Positions 51,490-60,364 of a stretch of 64,000 nucleotides of DNA are shown here, piece by piece. Both the position numbers and the translations under genes were made by a program. The DNA comes from Oscillospiraceae bacterium (GTDB lineage: Bacteria > Bacillota > Clostridia > Oscillospirales > Oscillospiraceae): the NCBI GenBank assembly GCA_902795345.1, contig CADBKO010000005.1, forward strand, positions 1 to 64,000, read 5' to 3'. Under the pieces are notes generated by a model. That model was given only the letters and a program-made list of their open reading frames with translations, did no database searches and had not been told where the DNA came from. Position 1 is the stretch's first letter, and each line of letters begins with the position of its first letter.

Positions 51490-53238
51490 ATGAAGAAGAT
51501 CGTTGCGTTGGCGCTGGCGCTCGTGCTGCTGGCGGCGCTGTGCCTGGGCGGCTGCGCCAAGAAGCCGGCCGAGCAGCCCGCGGAGACCAAGGCTCCGGAA
51601 ACCGCGCCTACCGCTGCGCCGGAACCTGCGCCGGGAGCAGCCGCCTGGAATACCGTTACTGCCGGGTCCCTCACCGTGGCCATCTCCCCGGACTTCGCGC
51701 CCATGGAGTTCGTGGACGTCTCCAAGAGCGGTCAGGACCAGTATGTGGGCTTTGACGTGACCCTGGCCAAGTTCATCGCGGAAGAAATGGGCCTCAACCT
51801 GGTGATCAAGCCCATGAGCTTTGACGCCTGCCAGGCCGCCGTGCAGACCGGCAGCGTGGATATGTCCATCTCCGGTTACAGCTGGACCACCGAGCGGAAC
51901 GAGAATTTCAACCTCTCCGATTACTACTATGCCGGCGACAACGAGACCGAGCAGGCCATCATCACCGTCAAGGAAAAGGAAGGCGCCTTGACCAAGGCGG
52001 AGGACTTCGCGGGCCTCACCGTGGGCGCGCAGACCGCCTCTCTGCAGATGAGCCTCTGCACGTCCCAGCTGCCCGAAACCACCGTCATCAAGGAATTTTC
52101 CGACATCGGCACCGCCGTGGAGGCGCTGCGCAACGGCAATATCGACGCCCTGGCCGTGGCCAAGGGCAACGGCGACGCCATCATCGCCAACAACGATCAG
52201 CTGGCTTTCACCGGCTTTGAGTTCGAGGTCGCCGAGGAAGCGGAGAACAATGTGATCCTGCTGCGGAAGGGCACCGACGAGCTGACCGCCAAGGTCAACG
52301 AGATCCTGGCAAAGGCTTACGCCGCCGGGTACTACGGTCCCTGGTATGAGGACGCCAAGGCCCTGGCCGGCATCGAGACCTCCGAGGAGATCAGCTATGA
52401 CGACGAGGGCAACGCGCCTGCCGACGAGCCCGCTCCCGAACCCGCTCCCACCCCTGTGGAGACCATTTCCGCCGGGTCCCTCACCGTCGCCATCTCTCCG
52501 GACTTCGCCCCCATGGAGTTCGTGGATGTCTCCAAGAGCGGTCAGGACCAGTATGTGGGCTTTGACGTGACCCTGGCCAAGTTCATCGCGGAAGAAATGG
52601 GCCTCAACCTGGTGGTCAAGCCCATGAGCTTCGACGCCTGCCAGGCCGCCGTGCAGACCGGCAGCGTGGATATGTCCATCTCCGGTTACAGCTGGACCCC
52701 TGAACGGAATGAAAACTTCAACCTCTCCGACTACTACTATGCCGGCGACAACGAGACCGAGCAGGTGATCATCACCGTCAAGGCTAGCGAGGGCAAGTGG
52801 GTCAAGGCAGAGGATTTCGCGGGCCTCACCGTGGGCGCGCAGACTGCCTCTCTGCAAATGAGCCTCTGCACGTCCCAGCTGCCCGAGAATACCGTCATCA
52901 AGGAATTTTCCGACATCGGTACCGCCGTGGAAGCGCTGCGCAACGGCAATATCGACGCCCTGGCCGTGGCCAAGGGCAACGGCGACGCCATCATCGCCAA
53001 CAACGACGCCCTGGCCTTCACCGGCTTTGAGTTCGAGGTTTCCGAGGAAGCGGAGAACAACGTGATCCTGCTGCGGAAGGGCGCCGACGAGCTGACCGCC
53101 CGGGTCAACGAGATCCTGGCCAAGGCCTACGCCGCCGGGTATTACGGCCCCTGGTATGAGGATGCCAAGGCTCTGGCCGGTATCCCCACCTCCGAGGAGA
53201 TCAGCTACGACGACGAGGGCAACGCGCCTGCGGAATAA
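51490..53238 (+). CDS. Tandem-domain polar amino-acid ABC substrate-binding lipoprotein
   Basis: This 582-residue lipoprotein has the lipobox LGGC (Cys ~22) and a short Ala/Pro linker. Two full family 3 solute-binding domains follow, each ~260 residues: ~55-315 and ~325-582. They are almost identical (SLTVAISPDFAPMEFVDV..., NENFNLSDYYYAG, GLTVGAQTASLQMSLC, AYAAGYYGPWYEDAKALAG). Ordinary binding proteins have one such domain, so this one would carry two ligand sites per chain. AAGGAA...AAGGA precedes the ATG at 51490; one at 51457 is weaker. Permease and ATPase genes follow. Confidence 0.93.
   Translation: MKKIVALALALVLLAALCLGGCAKKPAEQPAETKAPETAPTAAPEPAPGAAAWNTVTAGSLTVAISPDFAPMEFVDVSKSGQDQYVGFDVTLAKFIAEEMGLNLVIKPMSFDACQAAVQTGSVDMSISGYSWTTERNENFNLSDYYYAGDNETEQAIITVKEKEGALTKAEDFAGLTVGAQTASLQMSLCTSQLPETTVIKEFSDIGTAVEALRNGNIDALAVAKGNGDAIIANNDQLAFTGFEFEVAEEAENNVILLRKGTDELTAKVNEILAKAYAAGYYGPWYEDAKALAGIETSEEISYDDEGNAPADEPAPEPAPTPVETISAGSLTVAISPDFAPMEFVDVSKSGQDQYVGFDVTLAKFIAEEMGLNLVVKPMSFDACQAAVQTGSVDMSISGYSWTPERNENFNLSDYYYAGDNETEQVIITVKASEGKWVKAEDFAGLTVGAQTASLQMSLCTSQLPENTVIKEFSDIGTAVEALRNGNIDALAVAKGNGDAIIANNDALAFTGFEFEVSEEAENNVILLRKGADELTARVNEILAKAYAAGYYGPWYEDAKALAGIPTSEEISYDDEGNAPAE
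51661..53236 (+). repeat. ~0.8-kb tandem duplication inside the binding-protein gene
   Basis: The unit starting GCCGGGTCCCTCACCGT at 51661 recurs at 52471, an offset of 810 bp (270 codons). Long blocks are identical at the DNA level, and each copy ends GACGACGAGGGCAACGCGCC. The high identity suggests a recent duplication or ongoing gene conversion. Confidence 0.93.
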
Positions 53239-53250
53239 GCCTGATTTCCC

Positions 53251-53283
53251 GACCCCGACGGGCCCTCCCGGTCCGCCGGGGTC
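53251..53283 (+). other. Intra-operon hairpin after the binding-protein gene
   Basis: GACCCCGACGG pairs with CCGCCGGGGTC (one mismatch), without a T-run. Such hairpins often stabilise the highly expressed binding-protein mRNA or reduce read-through. Confidence 0.6.
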
Positions 53284-53318
53284 ATGTATCTGCCCCGCAA
53301 ATCTGATCTCCGGAGGTC

Positions 53319-53996
53319 ATGAATTTGGATTTCTTCAGCAACATCGTCAAAATCATGGCGAAGTACTGGAAGGTCTTCCTGCTGCAGGGCGTGGGTTACA
53401 CCCTGCTGCTGAGCGCCATCACCGTGGTCTGCGGCGCGGTGCTGGGCCTTCTGCTCTACCTGGGGCGCACGGCCCGCTTCAAGCCCCTGAACTGGCTGTG
53501 CATCGCCATCGTGGAGGTCGTCCGCGGCACCCCCATGCTGCTGCAGCTCTACATCGCCTATTTCCTGGTGCCCAAGATCCTGCCCTTCCATGTGACGGAA
53601 TTCGGCAGCGTAACCGTGGGCCTGGTCATCAATTCCGGCTGCTATGTGTCCGAGATCTTCCGCTCCGGCATCCAGGCCATCGACAAGGGGCAGACGGAGG
53701 CGGCCCGCAGCCTGGGCCTCAACGGGCGGCAGACCATGATGCGCATCATCCTTCCCCAGGCCATCAAAAACATTCTGCCCGCCCTGGGCAACGAATTCAT
53801 CACCGTGGTGAAGGAGACCTCCCTGGCCTCCACCTTCTTCGTGGGGGATCTGATGACCTCTTACCTGAAGGTGAAGGGCAATACCTATCTCACCATGGAA
53901 TGTCTCACCATCGTGGGCGTGATCTACTTCGTGCTCACCTTCATCCTCAGCAAGCTGCTGAATGCTTTTGAAAGGAGGCTGAAGGCGCATGACTGA
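53319..53996 (+). CDS. Amino-acid ABC transporter permease (HAAP family)
   Basis: This 225-residue permease has about five helices and the conserved EAA loop [35 protein letters not shown] (~127-161), which contacts the ATPase. The N-terminal [14 protein letters not shown] and [13 protein letters not shown] are hallmarks of the His/Glu/Gln/Arg/opine permease family. GGAGGTC precedes the ATG. Its end overlaps the ATPase gene by 8 nt. Confidence 0.95.
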   Translation: MNLDFFSNIVKIMAKYWKVFLLQGVGYTLLLSAITVVCGAVLGLLLYLGRTARFKPLNWLCIAIVEVVRGTPMLLQLYIAYFLVPKILPFHVTEFGSVTVGLVINSGCYVSEIFRSGIQAIDKGQTEAARSLGLNGRQTMMRIILPQAIKNILPALGNEFITVVKETSLASTFFVGDLMTSYLKVKGNTYLTMECLTIVGVIYFVLTFILSKLLNAFERRLKAHD

Positions 53997-54741
53997 GAAC
54001 CTGATCGAGACCGTTGACCTCCATAAGAGCTTTACGGTGAACGGGAAGGAGACGCTGCATGTCCTCAAGGGCGTCACGGAGCATATCGCCAAGGGGGAAG
54101 TGGTCTCCATCATCGGTCCCAGCGGCGGCGGCAAGAGCACCTTCCTCCGCTGCCTGAACCTGCTGGAAAGGCCGGAGAGCGGGAAGATCATCTTTGAGGG
54201 CGTGGAGATCACCGGAGAGAAGGTGGACATCAACCTTCACCGCCAGAAGATGGGCATGGTCTTCCAGCATTTCAATGTCTTCCCCCACCTCAGCGTGAAA
54301 AAGAACATCACGCTGGCCCCGGTGCTGCTGGGCAAGCGCAGCCAGGCGGAGGCCGACGAGCAGGCGGAGCAGCTTCTGAGCCGGGTGGGCCTGCTGGAAA
54401 AGAAGGACGAGCATCCCGGTCGCCTCTCCGGCGGCCAGAAGCAGCGCCTGGCCATCGTCCGGGCCCTGGCCATGGAGCCGGACGTGATGCTTTTCGACGA
54501 GCCCACCTCCGCCCTGGACCCGGAGATGGTGGGGGAGGTGCTGGACGTCATCAAGGCTCTGGTGAAGAGCGGCATGACCAGCGTCATCGTCACCCATGAA
54601 ATGGGCTTCGCCCGGGAGGTAAGCGACCGCATCCTCTTTATGGACGGGGGCGTCATTGCCGAGAGCGGAAATCCCGACGACATCATGAACCGGCCCCAGA
54701 ACCCCCGCACCAAGGAATTTCTGAGCAAGGTGTTGTATTGA
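53989..54741 (+). CDS. Amino-acid ABC transporter ATP-binding protein
   Basis: This 250-residue ATPase of the GlnQ/HisP type has Walker [10 protein letters not shown] (~43-51), Q-loop VFQHFN, signature LSGGQKQR, Walker [14 protein letters not shown] and H-loop VTHEMGFA. It energises the upstream permease and the tandem binding protein. Translation is coupled with both neighbours: 8-nt overlap before, 1-nt gap after. Confidence 0.96.
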   Translation: MTENLIETVDLHKSFTVNGKETLHVLKGVTEHIAKGEVVSIIGPSGGGKSTFLRCLNLLERPESGKIIFEGVEITGEKVDINLHRQKMGMVFQHFNVFPHLSVKKNITLAPVLLGKRSQAEADEQAEQLLSRVGLLEKKDEHPGRLSGGQKQRLAIVRALAMEPDVMLFDEPTSALDPEMVGEVLDVIKALVKSGMTSVIVTHEMGFAREVSDRILFMDGGVIAESGNPDDIMNRPQNPRTKEFLSKVLY

Positions 54742-54742
54742 T

Positions 54743-56179
54743 ATGGACGCGAAAAAGGAAGCACAGGCCTATATCGAAGCTCGGGGCGGCGAATTCGCCG
54801 CCCTTTCCCATCAGATCTGGGAATATGCGGAGCTGAGCCTCAAGGAATACCGCTCCGCCGCCCTCTATGTGGAAAAGCTCCGGGCCGAGGGCTTTTCCGT
54901 CAGGGAAAACCTGGGCGGCATCCCCACCGCCTTCTCCGGCTTCTTCGGCTCCGGCAGGCCGGTGATCGGCATCCTGGGGGAGTTCGACGCCCTTTCCGGC
55001 CTCAGCCAGGCGGCGGGGGAGACTTCCCCCCGGCCCCTGGAGCCCGGCGGGGCAGGCCACGGCTGCGGCCATAATATGCTGGGGGCCGCCGCCTTCGCCG
55101 CGGCCTGCGGCGTGAAGCGATTCCTGGAGCGGAGCGCCCTTCCCGGCACCGTGGTCTTTTACGGCTGCCCCGGGGAGGAGGGGGGCGCAGCCAAGGCCTT
55201 CCTCGCCCGGGAGGGGGTCTGGAAGGAGCTGGACGCGGCCCTCAGCTGGCACCCCGGCGATACCAACGAGATCACCACCGGCACCAATAATTCCTGCACC
55301 CAGGTACTCTATCGGTTTAAAGGCGTGGCCGCCCACGCCGCCGGGGACCCGGAGCACGGGCGCAGCGCCCTGGACGCTGTGGAGCTGATGAACATCGGCG
55401 TCCAGTTCCTGCGGGAGCATATGAAGGACGAGGCGAGGATCCACTACGCCATCATCGACGGGGGCGGCGTCTCGCCCAACGTGGTGCAGCCGGAGGCCAG
55501 CGTGCTCTATATGGTCCGCAGCCGGGATGTGCCGGATACCCTGGCCCTCCAGGAACGGGTGGACAGGATCGCCCAGGGCGCCGCCCTCATGACGGAGACG
55601 AGCTTCGAGCGCATCTTCGTGGACGGCACGGCCAACACCCTGCCCAATCCGCCTCTGGAAAAATGCCTCTATGAGAATATGCGCGCCCTGCCCCTGCCGG
55701 CGTATACCCCGGAGGAGCGGGCCTATGCCGAAGCCCTGCGGAAAACCTATGTTTCCGAGGGGCTCCCCGGCCTGGGGGCGAAGAAGGACCCGAAGATCGA
55801 GAGGGAGGTGCGCGCCCTCAGCGAGGACGGGAAGAAGGACCTGAATGATTTCCTCCTGCCCTATTACAGCGGCGAGGATTTCACCCCCGGCTCCACCGAC
55901 GTGGGGGATGTGAGCTGGCTCACCCCCACGGCCCAGTTCACCGCCCTCTGCTTCCCCGCCGGGGCCCCCGGCCACAGCTGGCAGAATGTGAGCTGCGGCG
56001 GCTCCTCCATCGGGGATAAGGGCCTCCTCTGGGCCGCCGGGGTCCTCTGCGGCGCGGCGGCGGACCTGCTGACCGACCCGTCGATCCTGGCCGCGGCCAG
56101 GGAGGATTTCCAAAAGCGCACCGCCGCCCACGGTTATATCTGTCCCATCCCGCCGGAAGCCGTGCCCATCGCCATATGA
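54743..56179 (+). CDS. M20 family amidohydrolase, AbgB-like
   Basis: This 478-residue metallopeptidase-fold hydrolase has GEFDALSGLSQ (~78-88), GHGCGHNMLG (~105-114), GCPGEEGGA with the catalytic Glu, and the lid/dimerisation domain with HAAGDPEHGRSALDAVELM. It most resembles p-aminobenzoyl-glutamate hydrolase subunit B and related amide hydrolases of acylated amino acids. It begins one base after the ABC ATPase stop, so the imported ligand is probably its substrate (inference). It ends HGYICPIPPEAVPIAI, a tail found again at 57110. Confidence 0.92.
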   Translation: MDAKKEAQAYIEARGGEFAALSHQIWEYAELSLKEYRSAALYVEKLRAEGFSVRENLGGIPTAFSGFFGSGRPVIGILGEFDALSGLSQAAGETSPRPLEPGGAGHGCGHNMLGAAAFAAACGVKRFLERSALPGTVVFYGCPGEEGGAAKAFLAREGVWKELDAALSWHPGDTNEITTGTNNSCTQVLYRFKGVAAHAAGDPEHGRSALDAVELMNIGVQFLREHMKDEARIHYAIIDGGGVSPNVVQPEASVLYMVRSRDVPDTLALQERVDRIAQGAALMTETSFERIFVDGTANTLPNPPLEKCLYENMRALPLPAYTPEERAYAEALRKTYVSEGLPGLGAKKDPKIEREVRALSEDGKKDLNDFLLPYYSGEDFTPGSTDVGDVSWLTPTAQFTALCFPAGAPGHSWQNVSCGGSSIGDKGLLWAAGVLCGAAADLLTDPSILAAAREDFQKRTAAHGYICPIPPEAVPIAI

Positions 56180-56240
56180 AAATGCACCGAAAAGAGAAAA
56201 ATGGCTGCTTTTTTCCCCATGGCAATCAAGTAAAAGAGCC

Positions 56241-56289
56241 TGTCAAAAGGGACGGTTCCGTGTCAAAAGGGACGGTTCTGATTGACACG
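56241..56289 (+). repeat. Left end of RAYT element: tandem 20-bp units plus inverted end
   Basis: Two consecutive 20-bp units (56241-56260, 56261-56280; TGTCAAAAGGGACGGTTC plus two bases) are followed by ATTGACACG. The segment 56259-56289 is the inverted partner of 57073-57102. Confidence 0.8.
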
Positions 56290-56327
56290 CCCCAGCTTAT
56301 CGGGTATGATGAAAACAAAGGGGAGAA

Positions 56328-57071
56328 ATGGCGATGGCGAGAGCGGCACGGCAGCTGAGTGAGTCGGGATATATGCATTTGATCGTCCGGGGGATCGGCA
56401 GGCAAGTCCTTTTTGAGGATCGGATGGATCGAGTGCGTTATCTTTCCCTTTTGCGGCGGTTCAGCGAGGAGACAGGGGTTTCGGTCTGCGCATATTGCCT
56501 CATGGAAAATCATGTCCATCTGCTGGTCTATGACCCGAAGGGACAAACGCCGCTTCTGATGAAGAAGCTGGGCGTTTGCTACGCCCAACACTTCAATCGG
56601 AAATATGACAGGGTCGGCCACCTGTTTCAGGATCGGTATCAGAGCGAGGCGATCGAAGACGACGGGTATTTTCTCACGGTATACCGATATATTCTGAACA
56701 ATCCGGAGAAAGCGGGGATATGCAAGGCGGCCGATTATGAGTGGAGCAGCTACAGCCAGTACGACGATCCGGCTGCCTTTATTGATAGGAAACTTCTGCG
56801 AGAGCTAATCGGAGGCACCGATGCCTATGAGGCGTTTATGCGCAAAGAGGATGAAACCGAGTGTATGGAGTTTGAGCCGCGCAGGCATGACGACGAATGG
56901 GCTTCTTCGATCATCCGCAAGCGGCTGAAGCTAAATAGCGGGACGGAGCTTCAGTCATTGGATCGGGATGAACGAAACGCTGCGCTTCGTACCTTGAAAG
57001 CGGCGGGGATCACCGTGCGGCAGCTCGAACGTCTGACGGGGATCAATCGCGGCGTCATCCAGCGGGTATAA
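56328..57071 (+). CDS. RAYT/IS200-like Y1 transposase
   Basis: This 247-residue transposase of the REP-associated tyrosine (Y1) family has an N-terminal HLIVRGIGRQVLF, the HUH motif in MENHVHLLV (~64-72), QDRYQSEAI and YRYILNNPEKAGI, where the catalytic Tyr is expected. The C-terminal extension (~170-247) ends with a helix-turn-helix-like LKAAGITVRQLERLTGINRGVIQRV. An alternative ATG two codons downstream fits GGGGAG better. It is bracketed by REP-like inverted repeats. Confidence 0.9.
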   Translation: MAMARAARQLSESGYMHLIVRGIGRQVLFEDRMDRVRYLSLLRRFSEETGVSVCAYCLMENHVHLLVYDPKGQTPLLMKKLGVCYAQHFNRKYDRVGHLFQDRYQSEAIEDDGYFLTVYRYILNNPEKAGICKAADYEWSSYSQYDDPAAFIDRKLLRELIGGTDAYEAFMRKEDETECMEFEPRRHDDEWASSIIRKRLKLNSGTELQSLDRDERNAALRTLKAAGITVRQLERLTGINRGVIQRV

Positions 57072-57072
57072 G

Positions 57073-57110
57073 CGTGTCAATGAGAACCGTCCCCGTTGAC
57101 ACGTTGACAC
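57073..57110 (+). repeat. Right end of RAYT element
   Basis: CGTGTCAATGAGAACCGTC then CCCGTTGACACG is the inverted match of the left end (about 26 of 30 positions) and is followed by a second TTGACAC. Confidence 0.8.
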
Positions 57111-57160
57111 ACGGCTACGTCTGCCCCATCCCCCCGGACGCCGTTCCGGTCGCGATTTGA
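57110..57160 (+). pseudogene. Remnant: last 16 codons of an M20 amidohydrolase paralogue
   Basis: Directly at the transposon end the sequence reads HGYVCPIPPDAVPVAI-stop, matching the tail of the upstream amidohydrolase (HGYICPIPPEAVPIAI) at 13 of 16 residues. The DNA differs at many synonymous sites, so it is not a simple target duplication. A second amidohydrolase gene probably stood here and was removed with or before the RAYT insertion. Confidence 0.8.
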
Positions 57161-57243
57161 GATTGCAGCAGGACGCAAAGCACCCTGACGGGCAAGGGAA
57201 AAGTGCATAAGTTCCATTGATTTTCGATTCGAATAAGACGGAA

Positions 57244-57289
57244 ACGGCGGGAATCCCGGATATTCAGGGATTTCCGCCGTCGGCATTTT
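57244..57289 (+). terminator. Hairpin terminator, probably of the former amidohydrolase operon
   Basis: ACGGCGGGAATCCC pairs with GGGATTTCCGCCGT (one G-U), followed by CGGCATTTT. Confidence 0.75.
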
Positions 57290-57301
57290 GGTTAAATCAT
57301 T

Positions 57302-57511
57302 TGGTTCCCATAAACTCCCGTCTCTCGTCCAAAAGTGGGGAATCCAATGGGGGCGGAGCCCCCTTGGTCATCGGGGAGGGAGTCCAGAGGGGACCGCCTC
57401 GAAATAGGTCCCCTCTGGCGTGTCTTTGCCTACTTTCTCCACGTCGAGAAAGCAGGCCGCCGGAGGCGACGTACCAGAGTTTGATCTCCAGGTGAAGCCC
57501 ATTGGAACCTT
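57302..57511. repeat. Hairpin-rich intergenic element, no gene seen
   Basis: This interval contains CCAATGGGGGC/GCCCCCTTGG (57345-57366) and a perfect 12-bp stem CCAGAGGGGACC/GGTCCCCTCTGG (57384-57395, 57407-57418). Outer edges GGTTCCCAT and ATTGGAACC are roughly inverted. ORFs across it are low-complexity; it looks like a repeat element with a single copy in the window. Confidence 0.6.
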
Positions 57512-57519
57512 GAATCGTA

Positions 57520-58074
57520 TCAAAGGCGTTGCTGAATGCAAACGCCGGTTTTTTGTTCACCTATTTGTCTATCGTCCCATTCCTCTCGCAGCAGGGAATA
57601 GCACAGCGTATCGCTCTGATCTCTTGCATGCTTCCGAAGCCTGCCTTCAAAGGTGAAGGCGCATTTCTCTAAAACCCGAACGCTTTCAGCGTTGTGAGAG
57701 CGGACCCATGCCGCAATCACTGCCAGATCCATTTTAGAGAATCCATAATCGACCATGCGCTTTACGACTTCTGTGGCGTATCCTCTGTTGCGGTAATTCG
57801 CCGCAATTGCGTATTCCAGTTCCACATAGCCCTCGTACCGATTCATGTCACCTAGGCTGATGAAACCGATCAACTCGCCGCTTTCCCGGTGAATGATTGC
57901 TTTGAAACGGCTGTCTTTTTCCCAAAAACGGATCGCTTCCTCGGCGTCATGAATGGATTCGAAGAATGTCACACCGCTTCTGCGGAGCGTTTCATCCCGA
58001 CACATTTGATATAGCGCCGCGGCATCACTTTTCAGCCAGTTCCGTAATAATAGATTCTCTGTCTCAGTCATCAT
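57520..58074 (-). CDS. GNAT family N-acetyltransferase (RimJ/RimL type)
   Basis: This 184-residue protein has the RimJ-like pattern: TENLLLRNWLKSDAAALYQMCRD at the start, LIGFISLGDMN, LEYAIAANYRNRGYATEVVKRMVDYGF (acetyl-CoA pyrophosphate loop, ~89-115) and NAESVRVLEKCAFTFEGRLRKHARD. It acetylates an amine on a protein or small molecule, target unknown. It is less G+C-rich than the adjacent Shango genes, and lies between the repeat element and the defence system. Confidence 0.9.
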   Translation of the reverse strand: MMTETENLLLRNWLKSDAAALYQMCRDETLRRSGVTFFESIHDAEEAIRFWEKDSRFKAIIHRESGELIGFISLGDMNRYEGYVELEYAIAANYRNRGYATEVVKRMVDYGFSKMDLAVIAAWVRSHNAESVRVLEKCAFTFEGRLRKHARDQSDTLCYSLLREEWDDRQIGEQKTGVCIQQRL

Positions 58075-58095
58075 AATCAGATTTCCTTTTGAAAT

Positions 58096-58124
58096 GTGAC
58101 ATTGGGGACGGTCCCGACCGTCAC
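58096..58124. repeat. Solitary REP-like element at the end of sngC
   Basis: GTGACATTGGGGACGGTC...GACCGTCAC contains the palindrome GACGGTCCCGACCGTC (58107-58122) and shares GGGGACGGT with the RAYT ends at 56241-57110. It overlaps the sngC stop codon. Confidence 0.65.
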
Positions 58125-60355
58125 ACGTACTTTTCCCAGCTCCGCACCCGTTTCTTCATGCTCTCCACGTCCAGAACGCCCCGGGCGAAGCCCTTGCGCA
58201 CCAGCTCCTCCGGCACGTATTCGTCGTATTTCTCGAAGACCGGCACCTCCTTGGGGTAGACCAGCTCCAGGGGGTCGAAATCCTTTGCCGCCTCCTCGGA
58301 AACGATGCGGTAGAATTCCTCCTCCCCCGCCTGCATGGTGAATTGGAGGTAGTAGGGGCGGGAGGTGTCCATGCCCTTGAGGCCCAGACGGGGGGCGCAG
58401 CGGAGCTTCAGGAAGCGCTCCAGGGCCAGGAAAGCATAGCTCCCCAGCCAGGGGAACAGCGCCCACATTTTCCCGCCCAGGTGGATGAGGGGGCGCTTGT
58501 CCATGCCCGATTTCCGGAAGCTGTCCCTGGCCTCTGCCAGTCGGGCCGCGGCATGGCGCATGAGATAGGGATAGGCCTTGTCTTCCTCCAGCACCCGGAA
58601 CATCCGCTCCAGGATGCGGTCGTGGATGTCCCCGGCCACGTCCCCGAAGTAGGCGGGGATATTGCCCTTCACCAGGGTGCAATAGACCTCCCGCCGCTGG
58701 TGGTCCACCTCCTCCACCACCCAGACCCGGCCCGCGATGGCGATCTTGTCCCCCACGGGAGGGGGCTTGACGATGGTGCCCAGCTCCTGGCTGTCGGCGC
58801 GGACGGCGTATTCCACATTCTCCTGGAACACGGCGTAGAACTTATAGCTGCTGACGATCCGCTCCCCGGCGAGACCCAGGATCAGGCCGCCGTTCTCCGT
58901 GCGGTTTATGTGGTCGATCTCCAGCAGGTGCCGCAGCAGGGCCCGGTAATCCTCCTGGGTGATGTTCCGGAAAGCAGCCAGGGGCAGCACCCGGGAGGCC
59001 AGCTCCCCGGGGGTCATCTCCCCGCAGGAGGCCAGGGTGCTCATGGTCTGGTGATACAAAAGACTGAAGGGCAGCCGCTCCATCCGGGGCGGCTCCACGA
59101 AGCGATCCTCGATATACAGCTGCACCAGGGCGATGCCCTGGAGGAGATACCAGGGGATCGTCTCCGGCAGCAGGGCCCGGGCCTCCGCATGCTCCTCCCG
59201 CATGACGAACCACATCTCCGAAGGGTCCCCCCGCCGCCCGGTGCGCCCCAGGCGCTGCAAAAAGCCGGAGACGGTGAAGGGTGCGTCGATGTGGAAGGCC
59301 CGTTCCAGCCGCCCGATGTCGATGCCCAGCTCCAATGTGGCGGTGGCGCAGACGCTCATGAGGGAGTCGTCGTCCTTCATCTCCTCCTCGGCGCTTTCCC
59401 GGTAGGCGGCGGAGAGGTTGCCGTGGTGGATGAGGAAGCGGTCCGGCTCGTGATTTGCTTCGCAGTATTGCCGCAGCTGCTGGCAGACGGACTCACATTC
59501 CTCCCGGGAGTTTGTGAAGATGAGGCACTTCTTTCCCCTTGTGTGCTCGAAGATATAGCCCATGCCGGGGTCGGCGGCCTTGGGGGCGGCGTCGGTGGCC
59601 TCCTCCATGGGGGGCGTCTCCGGGAGGCCGGTCTTTCCCTCGTCCGCCTGGGGGCCGGAGTTGAAGAAATGCTCCATGCTCAGCCGCCAGGTTTCCCGGC
59701 CCCCGTCGAATCTGGGGATGACGGTGCCCCGGCCGCTGCCGGCAGCCAGGAATTTCCCCGCGTCCTCGGGGTTGCCGATGGTGGCGGATAAACCGATCCG
59801 CCGGGGGGAGCAGCCCGCCAGAGCGCACAGCCGCTCTATGAGGCAGAAGGTCTGCAGGCCCCGGTCCCCCCGCAGGAGAGAATGGATCTCGTCGATGACG
59901 ATGAACCGCAGATCCCCGAAGAGGGAGGGGATCTCCATATGCTTGTTGATGAGCAGGCTTTCCAGGGATTCCGGGGTGATCTGCAAAATCCCTGCGGGCT
60001 TGCGCAGCAGCTTCCGCTTTTGGGTCTGGGGCGCGTCCCCGTGCCAGCGGGTGACGGGGATGCCAGCCTCCTCACACAGCTCCCCCAGCCGCCCGAACTG
60101 GTCGTTGATGAGGGCCTTGAGGGGGGCGATATACAGCACCCCCACGGTGGCGGAGGGGTTTTCCTCCAGCAGGCTGAGGATGGGGAAGAAGGCCGCCTCC
60201 GTCTTGCCGGAGGCGGTGGAGGCTGTCAAAAGCACATTCTCCTCCGTGTTGAAGATGGCGTCCCCCGCCGCGTTCTGCACGGCCCGCAGGCTCTGCCAAC
60301 CGGAGCGGTAGATGTAGTCCTGGATAAAAGGCGCGTAGCGGTCAAAAACGTCCAT
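58121..60355 (-). CDS. sngC: Shango defence system helicase SngC (Lhr-like DEAD/DEAH)
   Basis: This 744-residue superfamily 2 helicase has Walker A ASTASGKTEA (~45-54), APLKALINDQ, DEIH in FIVIDEIHSLL (~150-160), LSATIGN, and motif VI QRLGRTGRRGDPS, with an Lhr-like C-terminal region. It lies 9 nt after the ATPase gene of the same operon. TerB-domain protein, ATPase and helicase in this order match the Shango anti-phage system. Its likely job is remodelling invading DNA or replication intermediates (inference). Confidence 0.88.
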   Translation of the reverse strand: MDVFDRYAPFIQDYIYRSGWQSLRAVQNAAGDAIFNTEENVLLTASTASGKTEAAFFPILSLLEENPSATVGVLYIAPLKALINDQFGRLGELCEEAGIPVTRWHGDAPQTQKRKLLRKPAGILQITPESLESLLINKHMEIPSLFGDLRFIVIDEIHSLLRGDRGLQTFCLIERLCALAGCSPRRIGLSATIGNPEDAGKFLAAGSGRGTVIPRFDGGRETWRLSMEHFFNSGPQADEGKTGLPETPPMEEATDAAPKAADPGMGYIFEHTRGKKCLIFTNSREECESVCQQLRQYCEANHEPDRFLIHHGNLSAAYRESAEEEMKDDDSLMSVCATATLELGIDIGRLERAFHIDAPFTVSGFLQRLGRTGRRGDPSEMWFVMREEHAEARALLPETIPWYLLQGIALVQLYIEDRFVEPPRMERLPFSLLYHQTMSTLASCGEMTPGELASRVLPLAAFRNITQEDYRALLRHLLEIDHINRTENGGLILGLAGERIVSSYKFYAVFQENVEYAVRADSQELGTIVKPPPVGDKIAIAGRVWVVEEVDHQRREVYCTLVKGNIPAYFGDVAGDIHDRILERMFRVLEEDKAYPYLMRHAAARLAEARDSFRKSGMDKRPLIHLGGKMWALFPWLGSYAFLALERFLKLRCAPRLGLKGMDTSRPYYLQFTMQAGEEEFYRIVSEEAAKDFDPLELVYPKEVPVFEKYDEYVPEELVRKGFARGVLDVESMKKRVRSWEKYV

Positions 60356-60364
60356 GGGCGTACC

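Noticed and set aside
57217..57495. 92-codon ORF downstream of the RAYT element
   Set aside because: It spans two hairpin structures and has no ribosome-binding site or recognisable motif.
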